Source: a virus. Taken from it: a stretch of 64,000 nt of DNA. The stretch covers positions 1-64,000 of the IMG/VR virus record IMGVR_UViG_3300009506_000014. The stretch is one strand, 5' to 3'. Positions 17,395-25,192 of the stretch are shown here, piece by piece (within the stretch, counting starts at the first letter, position 1; every line of letters starts with the position of its first letter). Position numbers and translations under genes: made by a program. A model generated the notes under the pieces. The model ran no database searches and was not told where the DNA came from. It saw only the letters and a program-made list of their open reading frames with translations.

Positions 17395-17929
17395 TTGGTC
17401 GATTGCAAAATTAATAGAGCTTGCGTCGCAATATGATTCGGTAATGGACATTGGTTGTGGGACAGGAAATACTCTGAAGAAAATCAAGGCAAGGCATCGT
17501 TTTGGTATTGATGCCTGTCAAGCTGCCATTACAAAAGCAAGGGAAGGTACATTTATCCATCTTGATGACTTGACATTTTATTGTTTTGATTTGAAGGGAC
17601 TTAGAAAAGTCTGGAAAAGAAAAGTTGATTGTATTATAGGTATTGACATTATAGAACACTTTGAACCGGAGGATGCTTTATGTCTTCTTAAAGACTGTGA
17701 ACAGATAGCAACAAAGTGCTTGATGTTCTTTGTCCCGGTAGGCAATCACCCACAAACAAAAGATGACAGAGGATTTAATAACCATTTTTATCAAACGCAT
17801 CGTAGCACTTGGTATCCGCAGGATATGGTGGGACTCGGTTATGAAGTGAGACATTATCCTAATTGGCATAAGAATGTCAAACCACCAAAAGAGAAAGGAG
17901 CAATGTGGTGTCGGAAAATATTGGAATAG
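17357..17929 (+). CDS. SAM-dependent methyltransferase
   Basis: 190 aa from ATG 17357; a GTG at 17351 is an alternative start. It is compact class I: motif I VMDIGCGTGNTLKKI near 30-44, GIDACQAAI, and CIIGIDIIEHFEPEDAL, with NNHFYQTHRSTWYP near the C-terminus as in methyltransferases that act on glycans or small molecules. Overlaps genes on both sides. Substrate unknown. Confidence 0.8.
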   Translation: MGTEEKSTASTIDWSIAKLIELASQYDSVMDIGCGTGNTLKKIKARHRFGIDACQAAITKAREGTFIHLDDLTFYCFDLKGLRKVWKRKVDCIIGIDIIEHFEPEDALCLLKDCEQIATKCLMFFVPVGNHPQTKDDRGFNNHFYQTHRSTWYPQDMVGLGYEVRHYPNWHKNVKPPKEKGAMWCRKILE

Positions 17930-19041
17930 ATATACAGAGCAGTGACTTCCATCCGTTCAACAGTCAAAAGATATTGACACACGGTTATCGTATGGAAGCG
18001 ATAGTTAATGAGCAGTATTTACCCCCGGTCGTACTGAATCTTGATGTTAGCGGTAGATGTCAGTATCGGTGTGACCATTGTCACCATAGGAGAAAACAAA
18101 TACACGATAAACAATTGCCTGATTTGCCTGAGCGTTTAGCAAAGACACTTCCTTATTTTTTACGAAATTGGAATGTTAATGGTCACCGGGTTCTTGGTTG
18201 TTGTATTGTAGGTAGTCAAGGTGATGCTCTTTTATATCCGGGCCTGCCTGATTTGTTGAGGGAGCTTCATTTTTCAGGGACAGAGATAGGGCTTGTCACC
18301 AACGGCTTTGGTTTCAATGGAGAGCTTTTGCATCATGCTGCTTTCTATACTAAATTTATTGGCTTTAGTATGGACGCTGCATCAACAAATACATACAAAG
18401 AAATAAAACATTCGTCACTATCTGCTTATCCGATTGTTTGTGGTAATATACAAAAGCTTGTGGGTATTATCCGAAGTCATCATTTAAGAAATGATGTTTG
18501 TTGGAAAATGCTTGTATTGCCTAAGTCACACAAAGAGATTTATCAAGGATGTGAAAAAGCCAAGGAGCTTGGATGTCGTTATGTTCAAATACGCCCGGCT
18601 GAGTTGGAAGATAAGGAGCGTGACTTGATAGATATTGAATGTGTAGAGAAGCAAATAAAAAATGCTATCCGTGACTTTGAAGAGCCGGGCAAGTTTGAGA
18701 TAGTAGGAGTACGTCACAAGTTTGACAAGGATTACAAGAAGCTCCTGCCAAAGTATTGCCATCTTACACCATTAACTGTGACAGTGACAAGTGATGGCAA
18801 GGCTTACGCTTGTGTTGATAGAAGGTGTGACAGTTCTACTCTACTTGCTGATTGTGGTTTGTATGGATGGGCAAGTCTGAGGGACGTTTGGGGTTCGGCA
18901 AAACATGTCAATATAGTCCACCGATTTATAAACCAGTGTGGTGCTGGCCCTAATTGTGACATCCGTTGTTCAAACTACGGATATGATAAATATTTCAGAA
19001 ACTATTTTGTTAATGACAATGTTGATAGGAATATGATATGA
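17905..19041 (+). CDS. Radical SAM enzyme
   Basis: 378 aa; GAAAGGAG lies 4 nt before this GTG and 7 nt before a second in-frame GTG at 17908. The radical SAM cluster motif CxxxCxxC is at C52, C56 and C59 (RCQYRCDHC). GSQGDALLYPG and GLVTNGFG follow, as in the barrel. The C-terminal part has extra cysteines (YACVDRRC, QCGAGPNCDIRC), suggesting a SPASM/Twitch-type auxiliary cluster, common in enzymes that modify peptides or sugars. In this cassette it could perform C-C or C-S chemistry on a sugar or virion peptide. Confidence 0.85.
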   Translation: MVSENIGIDIQSSDFHPFNSQKILTHGYRMEAIVNEQYLPPVVLNLDVSGRCQYRCDHCHHRRKQIHDKQLPDLPERLAKTLPYFLRNWNVNGHRVLGCCIVGSQGDALLYPGLPDLLRELHFSGTEIGLVTNGFGFNGELLHHAAFYTKFIGFSMDAASTNTYKEIKHSSLSAYPIVCGNIQKLVGIIRSHHLRNDVCWKMLVLPKSHKEIYQGCEKAKELGCRYVQIRPAELEDKERDLIDIECVEKQIKNAIRDFEEPGKFEIVGVRHKFDKDYKKLLPKYCHLTPLTVTVTSDGKAYACVDRRCDSSTLLADCGLYGWASLRDVWGSAKHVNIVHRFINQCGAGPNCDIRCSNYGYDKYFRNYFVNDNVDRNMI

Positions 19042-19631
19042 GTTCGTTTATAGTAGTAGCTTATTTTACCGTAGGGACTTTGTATGAAGCAAGAGCGAAG
19101 ATACTGGAAAGGTCACTTGAAAGAAACAGAGTCCCTTATCATATTGAGGGTGTCCCAAACTTAGGCTCGTGGTTGAAGAACACAAACTTCAAACCAACTT
19201 TCATCAAGTCAATGCTTCAGAAGTTTGATGAAAATATTGTATATGTTGACGTTGATGCTGAATTCCTTCAGCATCCAATTCTGTTTGAAGAGCTTGGCAA
19301 TGACTCAGATTGTAATATTGCTGTCCATCTTTTCGATAGAAGCTGTTATGTCAATTCGGTCGGAGGCTTTGAAGTATTGAGTGGGACAATATTCCTGCGT
19401 AATTGTGATTGGGTAAAAGGTATTGTGAATGAATGGGAAGCAAGATGTCAAAAACATCTACATGGTGAGGTTGACCAAAAGTCACTTGAGCATGTTCTCC
19501 GGGGACGCTTTACTGAATTACCGGGGGAATACTGCAAGATATTTGACAGAGAACCGGAAGTCACTGAGCCTGTGATTGTTCATTATCAGGCATCAAGAGA
19601 AGTAAGGAGAAAAAGAGGTAGGTTAATATAG
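19038..19631 (+). CDS. GT-A type nucleotide-sugar transferase
   Basis: 197 aa. YEARAKILERSLERN at the start, then FKPTFIKSMLQKF, the DXD-type IVYVDVDAEFLQHP near 66-79 and VLSGTIFLRN resemble short GT-A transferases of the GT77/GT8-like type. Last gene of the cassette and of the rightward block; a strong terminator follows within 15 bp. Confidence 0.65.
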   Translation: MSSFIVVAYFTVGTLYEARAKILERSLERNRVPYHIEGVPNLGSWLKNTNFKPTFIKSMLQKFDENIVYVDVDAEFLQHPILFEELGNDSDCNIAVHLFDRSCYVNSVGGFEVLSGTIFLRNCDWVKGIVNEWEARCQKHLHGEVDQKSLEHVLRGRFTELPGEYCKIFDREPEVTEPVIVHYQASREVRRKRGRLI

Positions 19632-19641
19632 GCTGCTCTTA

Positions 19642-19712
19642 GGGACGTCCCTGAGTCCTTTCCGCTGGTATGGTGTATGCCAGTCTCTTTGTTCAGGGGC
19701 GTCCCGTTTTTT
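19642..19712. terminator. Terminator between convergent gene blocks
   Basis: GGGACGTCCCTGA (19642-19654) pairs with TCAGGGGCGTCCC (19693-19705) with one G-U, followed by GTTTTTT. A smaller CTGG/CCAG hairpin sits in the loop. It lies between the rightward late block and the leftward early block; the T-run suits rightward transcripts. Confidence 0.75.
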
Positions 19713-19728
19713 AGAACAGGAAGGATAA

Positions 19729-20717
19729 GGGTAACAGACTAATTATGGGTAACACCAGTTTCAAGGTTCTTATATAACTTCATTCCATACATTCCATAAG
19801 TCACGTAACAATCTTTTTTCCATATATCGCTGTGCCCGTCTATGGGCTTTCATAGATTTGTATGTCTTTTCTTTTTTACCTTGCTCAATCCATTCTTTTT
19901 TTAGTCTCTTGTTTTCAAATTCCTTTCGTTTATCATATATCTTTTTGTACCTGCCTGTCTTGCCATTTGTCTTCAATAGTGTGTCACCAATCGTCCATAG
20001 AACAGAGCGTCTCCGTTTGTTGTATCCGTGTTCAATCCACTCTTCAGCTTTAGCATTTTTAGTAAGTCCACCTTGTCGTACACCGTCAAGAACAGCAACA
20101 CCAAATCGTTTCCACAACTTAGCAGGATTTTCGTAGCCGGACAAGTCACCAGCCTCACCAATGATAATAGCGAGTCCAAGTAATCCACGACCTCTTTCAT
20201 CAGTCCACCAATTTGATATTGGTAGTTTTGCTGCATCTTGTGACATTTGTTTTTCTAAGGTCAGTCTATATTCAATTAATGAATTTAATCCCTCACTTGT
20301 CACCAATATGAAGTCACCAACAATTTCATATAGAATCTTAGCTTGTTTTTTATCACCTATTATTTTTGCTATTTGATTTTTGTCTCCACCATTCTTAACA
20401 GCTTTGAAAATCTTCTCAGCATCACTCCATTTCTTTTTCCGTTCCTTTTCATCTTGCCATGAGTTATATCCTATTTGATTGGAAACAAACGATAGACAAC
20501 CGTTTCGCTGTCTGTTCATTTGCTTAATGACATTGGTTCTGGTTTTTTGTTGTTTTATTAATAATTGAATGACTTTTTCTCTGGATTTCATTTTGATTCT
20601 CCTTGTAGATAAGATTAGGGTAACACTATATGTATGGTGACAGTCTCCTTTTGGGTAACACAAACTCAGGCTATGGTCTATTTATTTTTCAAAGAACAAC
20701 CACTTGGTGGGTAACAC
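19729..20717. repeat. Five GGGTAACA(C/G) repeats flanking the IS110-like gene
   Basis: Copies lie at 19729-19737 (ending CAG), 19747-19755, 20618-20626, 20653-20661 and 20709-20717, all in the same orientation (GTGTTACCC when read with the gene). The copies at 19747 and 20709 also share a downstream AGGTTCTTAT. I found none elsewhere by eye. They may be protein-binding sites or remnants of element ends. Confidence 0.6.
19770..20591 (-). CDS. IS110-type C-terminal domain protein lacking the DEDD nuclease half
   Basis: 273 aa from ATG 20591, which has AAGGAG upstream; a longer frame to 20663 lacks support. The centre (GRGLLGLAIIIGEAGDLSGY, LWKRFGVAVL, YNKRRRSVLWTIGD) matches the C-terminal helix-hairpin-helix region of IS110/IS116/IS902 transposases. 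The N-terminal half shows no RuvC-like DEDD motif and is basic and helical instead, and the tail is very Lys/Arg-rich. It may be a domesticated DNA-binding protein rather than an active transposase. It is the most downstream gene of the leftward block. Confidence 0.6.
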   Translation of the reverse strand: MKSREKVIQLLIKQQKTRTNVIKQMNRQRNGCLSFVSNQIGYNSWQDEKERKKKWSDAEKIFKAVKNGGDKNQIAKIIGDKKQAKILYEIVGDFILVTSEGLNSLIEYRLTLEKQMSQDAAKLPISNWWTDERGRGLLGLAIIIGEAGDLSGYENPAKLWKRFGVAVLDGVRQGGLTKNAKAEEWIEHGYNKRRRSVLWTIGDTLLKTNGKTGRYKKIYDKRKEFENKRLKKEWIEQGKKEKTYKSMKAHRRAQRYMEKRLLRDLWNVWNEVI

Positions 20718-20731
20718 GAGTCATCAGGTTC

Positions 20732-21274
20732 TTATGCAATTGAATTCATTGCTTTATATTTATTGACTATACTTATAAAAGTGACAGACTTTATGCATTG
20801 TCGTACAGTCTTTTTGTTTGATGTCATTAAGTTACAAACATCGGTGAATATATTGGCTTGTTCAATATATCCTTTTCCTGTATTTCTTAACCTTGTAGCT
20901 TCTCTGGCAACTTCATCACGTGTGCAGTCACCTATCTTCTTGTCACCACAATCATACTCATCAAAGATTGTCTTTTTCAATCTTCGACGGAACGCCAATT
21001 CAGTCTGTTGTGTGACATTAGATTGTGTTGGATTAGCACCTTTGGCTCTTATACAATCTCTGTTCAGTTGTTTCTTTGTCTCGTGTCTGGAAGCGTATAG
21101 ATATTGGAAGCAAAAGACTTCAATTGCATTTTCTAATAATGCTTCCTTAATATTGTTATTTTCCATGACTTTGTTTCTTACATACTCTTTTTGGTCATCT
21201 ATTGTTGCATTTGTCATGGCAATAGCTTCATTAATCCACTTCTTGATTTTCTTTTCAGCTTTCTTATCAGTCAT
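20732..21274 (-). CDS. Conserved phage protein of unknown function
   Basis: 180 aa, mostly helical and charged, with NRDCIRAKGANPTQSNVTQQ in the middle and a C-terminal helix bundle. Start ATG overlaps the upstream Rad50 C-half gene by 4 bp, so it is translated with the recombination operon. I recognise no family. Codon use resembles its neighbours. Confidence 0.6.
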   Translation of the reverse strand: MTDKKAEKKIKKWINEAIAMTNATIDDQKEYVRNKVMENNNIKEALLENAIEVFCFQYLYASRHETKKQLNRDCIRAKGANPTQSNVTQQTELAFRRRLKKTIFDEYDCGDKKIGDCTRDEVAREATRLRNTGKGYIEQANIFTDVCNLMTSNKKTVRQCIKSVTFISIVNKYKAMNSIA

Positions 21275-21852
21275 AATCTCACAACCTTTCCGGTGACTAA
21301 TTCTTTTATATGTGTCACCATAATAATTTGAACATTGAATTGTTCCGATACTTTTTCAAGCATCATTCTGACATTATCCCGGTACTCTTCAGAGACAAAC
21401 TTAAAAGGTTCATCCATAACAAGGAGTCTCCGGGGACTTGGTTTAAGCATAAGCAAGCAAGCCAAACGCAAAGCGAACGCAGCAACATCGACAACACCAC
21501 CGCCTGAAGCTTTCATAGGATTGACAACAAGACCATCACGCTCAAAGATAAACTTGGCATCTGTCTTATGTCGCTTCCTCAGAAACAGAATCCTGAAGGT
21601 ATAAGGATTGTCAAAGACTGATTTGATACATGCTGTCACTACATTTGTTACTTTAGTATGCACTGTCTCTTGGATGCCTTGAATAACAATCTGTGCGTGT
21701 CTCTGAGCAGCTTGTATGTCTTCTATTTCCTGCTCAATTTGCCTAAGCTCTTTAATAGAGCTATTACGTTGCTTGGCTATAGATTCTATCTCACCAAGTT
21801 TTTTATTTATAGCTGTTCGATATCCACTTGTCCCGGATTGATACTCTGGCAT
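21271..21852 (-). CDS. sbcC: SbcC/Rad50-like ATPase, C-terminal half
   Basis: 193 aa. A short coiled coil (residues 10-65) precedes the ABC signature region ASGGGVVDVAAFALRLA (near 113-130), Walker B with catalytic Glu RLLVMDEPFKFVSEEYRD, and the H-loop IIMVTH. Walker A and the zinc hook are absent here but present in the gene at 23452-24492, so the Rad50/gp46-type ATPase is divided in two polypeptides that must assemble. Partner nuclease is the SbcD-like gene between them. Role: double-strand end processing. Confidence 0.85.
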   Translation of the reverse strand: MPEYQSGTSGYRTAINKKLGEIESIAKQRNSSIKELRQIEQEIEDIQAAQRHAQIVIQGIQETVHTKVTNVVTACIKSVFDNPYTFRILFLRKRHKTDAKFIFERDGLVVNPMKASGGGVVDVAAFALRLACLLMLKPSPRRLLVMDEPFKFVSEEYRDNVRMMLEKVSEQFNVQIIMVTHIKELVTGKVVRL

Positions 21853-22085
21853 AACTTGTCCTCATCTTCGTTTTGAAATAGCTGTCTCTTGATATCAAAT
21901 CTACAATGTACCTTTGTGCCCCCGTTTGTCTCTCTGCCAACAAAAGCTACTGGCAATGAGTTTAGCCACATTTCTGTCCTGAGTATGATTTCGTCAAGGT
22001 TCTTTTCCAAAAAAGCTTTTGATTCATTGGAGACAATTTTTATTTTAACAATTGACACTACTTTAACTTCCTTGCACGTTGACAT
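21807..22085 (-). CDS. Small protein in the Rad50 operon
   Basis: 92 aa from ATG 22085, which has AAGGAG upstream and sits one base after the previous stop; a longer frame to 22229 runs through the upstream gene in another frame and is unlikely. The sequence begins MSTCKEVKVVSIVKIKIVS and has a FVGRETNGGTKVHCRFD beta-like segment. Overlaps the Rad50 C-half start by 46 bp. Family not recognised; perhaps an accessory subunit. Confidence 0.6.
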   Translation of the reverse strand: MSTCKEVKVVSIVKIKIVSNESKAFLEKNLDEIILRTEMWLNSLPVAFVGRETNGGTKVHCRFDIKRQLFQNEDEDKLCQSINPGQVDIEQL

Positions 22086-22086
22086 T

Positions 22087-22365
22087 TTACTGCTCCTTAC
22101 TTTCTTCCCATTTTTCCCATTCATCTTCAAAGTCACTTTTTCTTTTTTCATACTTCTTTTTTTGTTGTCTTTCTTTTTTGAGAATGACTTCATATTTCTT
22201 TTGTGCCTCTTCAATAGAGTCACAACCAAATTTCTCCTTCAAGGTAGTTTCAACTTGTGACATAGCTGCTTCGGCTTTGTCGGCAATGCGTGTCATCTTC
22301 TGAGCTTTCTTTTTTAGCTCTGCAAACTCTTCTATGTCTCTATTTCTCTTCTTTGTTTTTGTCAT
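22087..22365 (-). CDS. Coiled-coil protein in the Rad50 operon
   Basis: 92 aa, almost entirely charged heptads (ELKKKAQKMTRIADKAEAA and a Lys/Glu-rich second half), a long coiled coil. It lies between the TatA-like gene and the Rad50 C-half and could supply part of the coiled-coil arm missing from the short split ATPase halves. That is inference from composition and place. Overlaps the TatA-like gene by 26 bp. Confidence 0.65.
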   Translation of the reverse strand: MTKTKKRNRDIEEFAELKKKAQKMTRIADKAEAAMSQVETTLKEKFGCDSIEEAQKKYEVILKKERQQKKKYEKRKSDFEDEWEKWEESKEQ

Positions 22366-22507
22366 TGTCTATGCTCTCTTTGAATCCTTTTCTGAATTCC
22401 TTTATCGTTTTGGTTGTCCCACTTATTACTTTCGGAAGCTGTCTCCCAAAGACCAAAATACCGATTAAGCAAATCACTGCTATTTCAGCAAAACCAAAAT
22501 TAAACAT
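22340..22507 (-). CDS. tatA: TatA/TatE-like twin-arginine translocase component
   Basis: 55 aa, missing from simple long-ORF lists because of its length. It starts MFNFGFAEIAVICLIGILVF: a short N-out transmembrane helix with an early Glu. The family hallmarks follow: F-G at the hinge (VFGRQLP), L-P, and an amphipathic helix ending IKEFRKGFKES, then a charged tail. This matches TatA_B_E end to end. AAGGA is 7 nt before the ATG; it overlaps the SbcD stop by 8 bp and the coiled-coil gene by 26 bp, so it is embedded in the operon. In bacteria TatA oligomers form the export path for folded RR-signal proteins. Four such signals occur at 54630-57794. A holin-like role is an alternative. Confidence 0.85.
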   Translation of the reverse strand: MFNFGFAEIAVICLIGILVFGRQLPKVISGTTKTIKEFRKGFKESIDNDKNKEEK

Positions 22508-23474
22508 TGTCACGTTCCTTTTCTGCTGCTTTGAATAAAAGCTCTCTTGTCCTTTTGTTTACTTTTACGTTTTTCTTTCTCAGATAATTTTTAAGAATCA
22601 ATTCAAAGTCAATGTCCTGACCTTCCATACTTTTTAATTCTTTGCTTAGCTCTGAAATGTCAATCTCAGGATTCTCTTCAAGTGCCTTTGCTGTTTTCGT
22701 TTCAAGATAGACATCGTTCTTTATGGGTATCCTGATAACTGTCACTTCTCCGTCCGGGTGAAGTAATCCCACTTGTGGTCTGTAGTCTAAATCGGTTGTT
22801 CTTCTTCTCATCAATGTCCCACAATTGAACACAGTCGTGTCTCCAATCTTGGTAAGAAAGCCCTTGTGATTGTCTCCAAACACCATGACATCATAACCAA
22901 AGAGCTTATTGTCAATCATATTCTTTTTTGCTATGTAGTTTATGTTTGTTTTCCTTGCTGCTGTTTTGTATCTGTGTTTACCATGCCAGATGAATTGGTG
23001 ACATAAAGCAATATTTGCTGGCCCAACCGTTGTCTCTTTTTTTGGTGGTTTTATTTTTTCACCATAAGCAAAGGAGTATAAATTAAAATGTTTAAGCAGT
23101 TGTGTATCTACTACACATTCCAAATCTTTGATAGTGTCACTCAAGACAAGTGAATAGTATGCACTCTTTTCCATTTCATCAGGGTTATGATTTGGTGTAT
23201 CATGCTGTCCCGGTATGCAATACATATCAACTGGCAGATATGTCATTGCAAAGTTTATTAGCTCCGGGCAGCAATTCCAGTAGTTAAGTATGTCACCAGC
23301 AGCCAGTATAGGGCATTTGAAAAATCTTCTTGTCTCTTGCAGCCAGTAAAGAACCTGTCTCATTGCATTATACCAATCTGGCTCTTTACTTCTCAATACA
23401 GGTGGATTATGTGACAGGTGTATATCGGCACACAGTATTGCATCTACTTTTTTATTGACATGTGTTCTTTTCAT
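22500..23474 (-). CDS. sbcD: SbcD/Mre11-like nuclease (gp47-type)
   Basis: 324 aa calcineurin-type phosphoesterase. Motifs in order: CADIHLSHN (D-x-H), AAGDILNYWN (G-D), PGQHDTPNHN (G-N-H-D variant with Gln), ALCHQFIWHG, and VFGDNHKG followed by FNCGTLMRR. These give the two-metal site of Mre11/SbcD/T4 gp47. It overlaps the Rad50 N-half by 23 bp and the TatA-like gene by 8 bp. Together with the split ATPase it should trim DNA ends during recombination-dependent replication. Confidence 0.9.
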   Translation of the reverse strand: MKRTHVNKKVDAILCADIHLSHNPPVLRSKEPDWYNAMRQVLYWLQETRRFFKCPILAAGDILNYWNCCPELINFAMTYLPVDMYCIPGQHDTPNHNPDEMEKSAYYSLVLSDTIKDLECVVDTQLLKHFNLYSFAYGEKIKPPKKETTVGPANIALCHQFIWHGKHRYKTAARKTNINYIAKKNMIDNKLFGYDVMVFGDNHKGFLTKIGDTTVFNCGTLMRRRTTDLDYRPQVGLLHPDGEVTVIRIPIKNDVYLETKTAKALEENPEIDISELSKELKSMEGQDIDFELILKNYLRKKNVKVNKRTRELLFKAAEKERDNV

Positions 23475-24492
23475 TTTGTCTTTTTCCGCATAAGGGACAT
23501 TTCTTGCCTATTGCTTTTCTCAATTGCTTCTCAATCCTCTCGGCTCTTTGTCTGTGCTTGGTTATTTTCCATAAATATTCCCGGTGTAACTTAATGAGTC
23601 TTTCAAGCTCTGTTCTTTTGTTCCTCAGCCTATCATACGTGACAAAGTCTTTCTCAATATCTGAAATGTCCGGGGGTTTATTATTTATGATTCTCCTGAG
23701 TCCCTCGGACTTTTTTATGAGATTTTCAAGCTCTTGCCGGGATTCCCTCAAATCAAGCCACATCTGCCCACTGAGTACCGCCAAACGAGCTATTTCCCGG
23801 CCCGTACAGGCCCGAACGCTGAGCTTTTGGTATGATATAGCCTTATTTATAGTCTCTTTGATTCTACGGCATTTTAAGGCCGTTCTCTGAAAACGCTTTT
23901 CAAGTGTTTCAAGTGTTGACAATTTAACATCAAACTCGTGAACAAACTGTCCGAGTTCCAATTGCTCTGTAAAATCTTGAATATCTTTTTCTACCTCAGC
24001 TTTTTTGTCACGTTCCTTTCTGAGCCATGTATCAAGGTTGCTGAGTGTGTTGTCCATGACTTCAAGATTAATAAGCTTGTTTAACTCCCGGCTTGCCATC
24101 CCCGGCGTTTTGCAAAACCAAAAAGGATTGTCATGTTGAAACTGGAAGTTTATGTCATCTACGTTGAAGAGTTTCTTTATCTTGTCCGGGACTTTCTCTT
24201 TCTTGAAAGCCTTATAGGGTTTCCCCTTATCAAGTATATAGATGTTTTTGCTCTCACCCTTTTTCCGCATGACAGAATGACCATCTAAGAACAAACGCAT
24301 CTGAGCCAGCTTCGATTTGTTATGAACAAATTCTTCAAGTGTCACAGTTGGATTTGTCATCAACCAATAGAGTGCCCAAATAAAAGTGCTTTTACCTTTG
24401 TCGGTAGAACCTACAATAGTAGTCACCCTATCAAAATCCACATCAAGGCTTTTGAATTTTAGAATACCTCTGATTTGTGCTTTTGTCAACAT
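23452..24492 (-). CDS. sbcC: SbcC/Rad50-like ATPase, N-terminal half with zinc hook
   Basis: 346 aa. Walker A TIVGSTDKGKSTFIWAL (28-36), Q-loop-like DINFQFQHDNPFW, then coiled coil at about 160-325, ending with a CPLC zinc hook at C332/C335 and a stop 11 residues later. An intact Rad50 would continue down the returning coil to the Walker B lobe; here that lobe is a separate gene at 21271-21852. First gene of its operon, with an unusually long leader upstream. Confidence 0.87.
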   Translation of the reverse strand: MLTKAQIRGILKFKSLDVDFDRVTTIVGSTDKGKSTFIWALYWLMTNPTVTLEEFVHNKSKLAQMRLFLDGHSVMRKKGESKNIYILDKGKPYKAFKKEKVPDKIKKLFNVDDINFQFQHDNPFWFCKTPGMASRELNKLINLEVMDNTLSNLDTWLRKERDKKAEVEKDIQDFTEQLELGQFVHEFDVKLSTLETLEKRFQRTALKCRRIKETINKAISYQKLSVRACTGREIARLAVLSGQMWLDLRESRQELENLIKKSEGLRRIINNKPPDISDIEKDFVTYDRLRNKRTELERLIKLHREYLWKITKHRQRAERIEKQLRKAIGKKCPLCGKRQNEKNTCQ

Positions 24493-24788
24493 GGCTGCTC
24501 TTTTTAATAATGGGGCAGCAACAACGAGTCACCGCCCCTGATAATAGGTTTCCTAATAACTCATAAAAAAATCTTCATCAATTTATCAGTATATTCTATT
24601 GTCTCTCAATTTAGGTTTGTGAATTCATCAGACAAATCCAGAAAAATAATTAAATGTCAACATAGCATGTATTAGAAGGTAATTATAAAGGTTCAAATAA
24701 ATGTCACGGAGTCCCAACAACATCCCTGCTCTACAACGATTGGAACTCCGTAACCAGCAAAAGGACACACAAAGGAGAATATATAATT
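24493..24788. other. AT-rich intergenic region ahead of the recombination operon
   Basis: 296 bp without a convincing gene. On the minus strand it would be the leader of the Rad50 N-half. It contains an ACGGAGT/ACTCCGT inverted repeat (about 24708-24755), a GGGGC/GCCCC pair near 24515-24540 and a TTGACA read leftward near 24657, but no good -10 partner. Probably holds a promoter; I cannot fix it. Confidence 0.4.
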
Positions 24789-24965
24789 TCACTTGCCAGA
24801 AAAACGCCGATGAATAAGTCCCCTGCCATCGAGTATTCTTGCTGCATCCTGAATATTTTGTTTTGTTGTTTCCCATTTCTTCTCTGCTTGTGACCTTTTG
24901 TTTATATTAGCTATAGATTTTTTTATCAATTGCTTATGAGTCAGTTTCTTCTTTTTCATTGGCAT
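24789..24965 (-). CDS. Small basic protein
   Basis: 58 aa from ATG 24965; the frame continues upstream to 25031 but that part overlaps the better-supported gene above it. Lys-rich start (MPMKKKKLTHKQLIKKS), then a helical segment ending DGRGLIHRRFSGK. No family recognised. Overlaps its neighbour by 32 bp. Confidence 0.5.
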   Translation of the reverse strand: MPMKKKKLTHKQLIKKSIANINKRSQAEKKWETTKQNIQDAARILDGRGLIHRRFSGK

Positions 24966-25188
24966 TCTCCCTTGGTGTCCATTCTCCACAGCCCCCCGGA
25001 AAGATAGGCGGAAACTTTGCGTCAATACCACCAGCCCCGTTGTTCATGCTTGGATTATAAATAAGCTGTAATGGAAAACGGCGACAGTGTGGCTTCGGGT
25101 CACGCATCCATACGTACAAACAATCGGGACATTCTCTGTCTGTTTTTTCTTCTGTTCTTCTTACTGTTTTCATTGTTGGTGTTCCCAT
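24934..25188 (-). CDS. Small Cys-rich zinc-binding phage protein
   Basis: 84 aa. Cysteines in RECPDCLYVW, PHCRRFPLQL and FPGGCGEWTP form a C-x2-C ... C ... C set, with the Arg-Arg-x-Pro, Phe-Pro and C-G-E-W spacing of a common small phage protein family thought to bind zinc. No function is known to me. It lies in a run of small early genes. Confidence 0.65.
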   Translation of the reverse strand: MGTPTMKTVRRTEEKTDRECPDCLYVWMRDPKPHCRRFPLQLIYNPSMNNGAGGIDAKFPPIFPGGCGEWTPRENANEKEETDS

Positions 25189-25192
25189 GTCA

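Noticed and set aside
20763-21296. 177-residue plus-strand frame
   Set aside because: Antisense to a gene that fits the leftward operon with 4-bp overlap; the plus frame has no neighbours or ribosome site.
24628-24876. 82-residue minus-strand frame in the 24.5-24.8 kb gap
   Set aside because: It overlaps the end of a better-supported small gene, has no ribosome site and odd Cys/Trp/Tyr composition; treated as non-coding.
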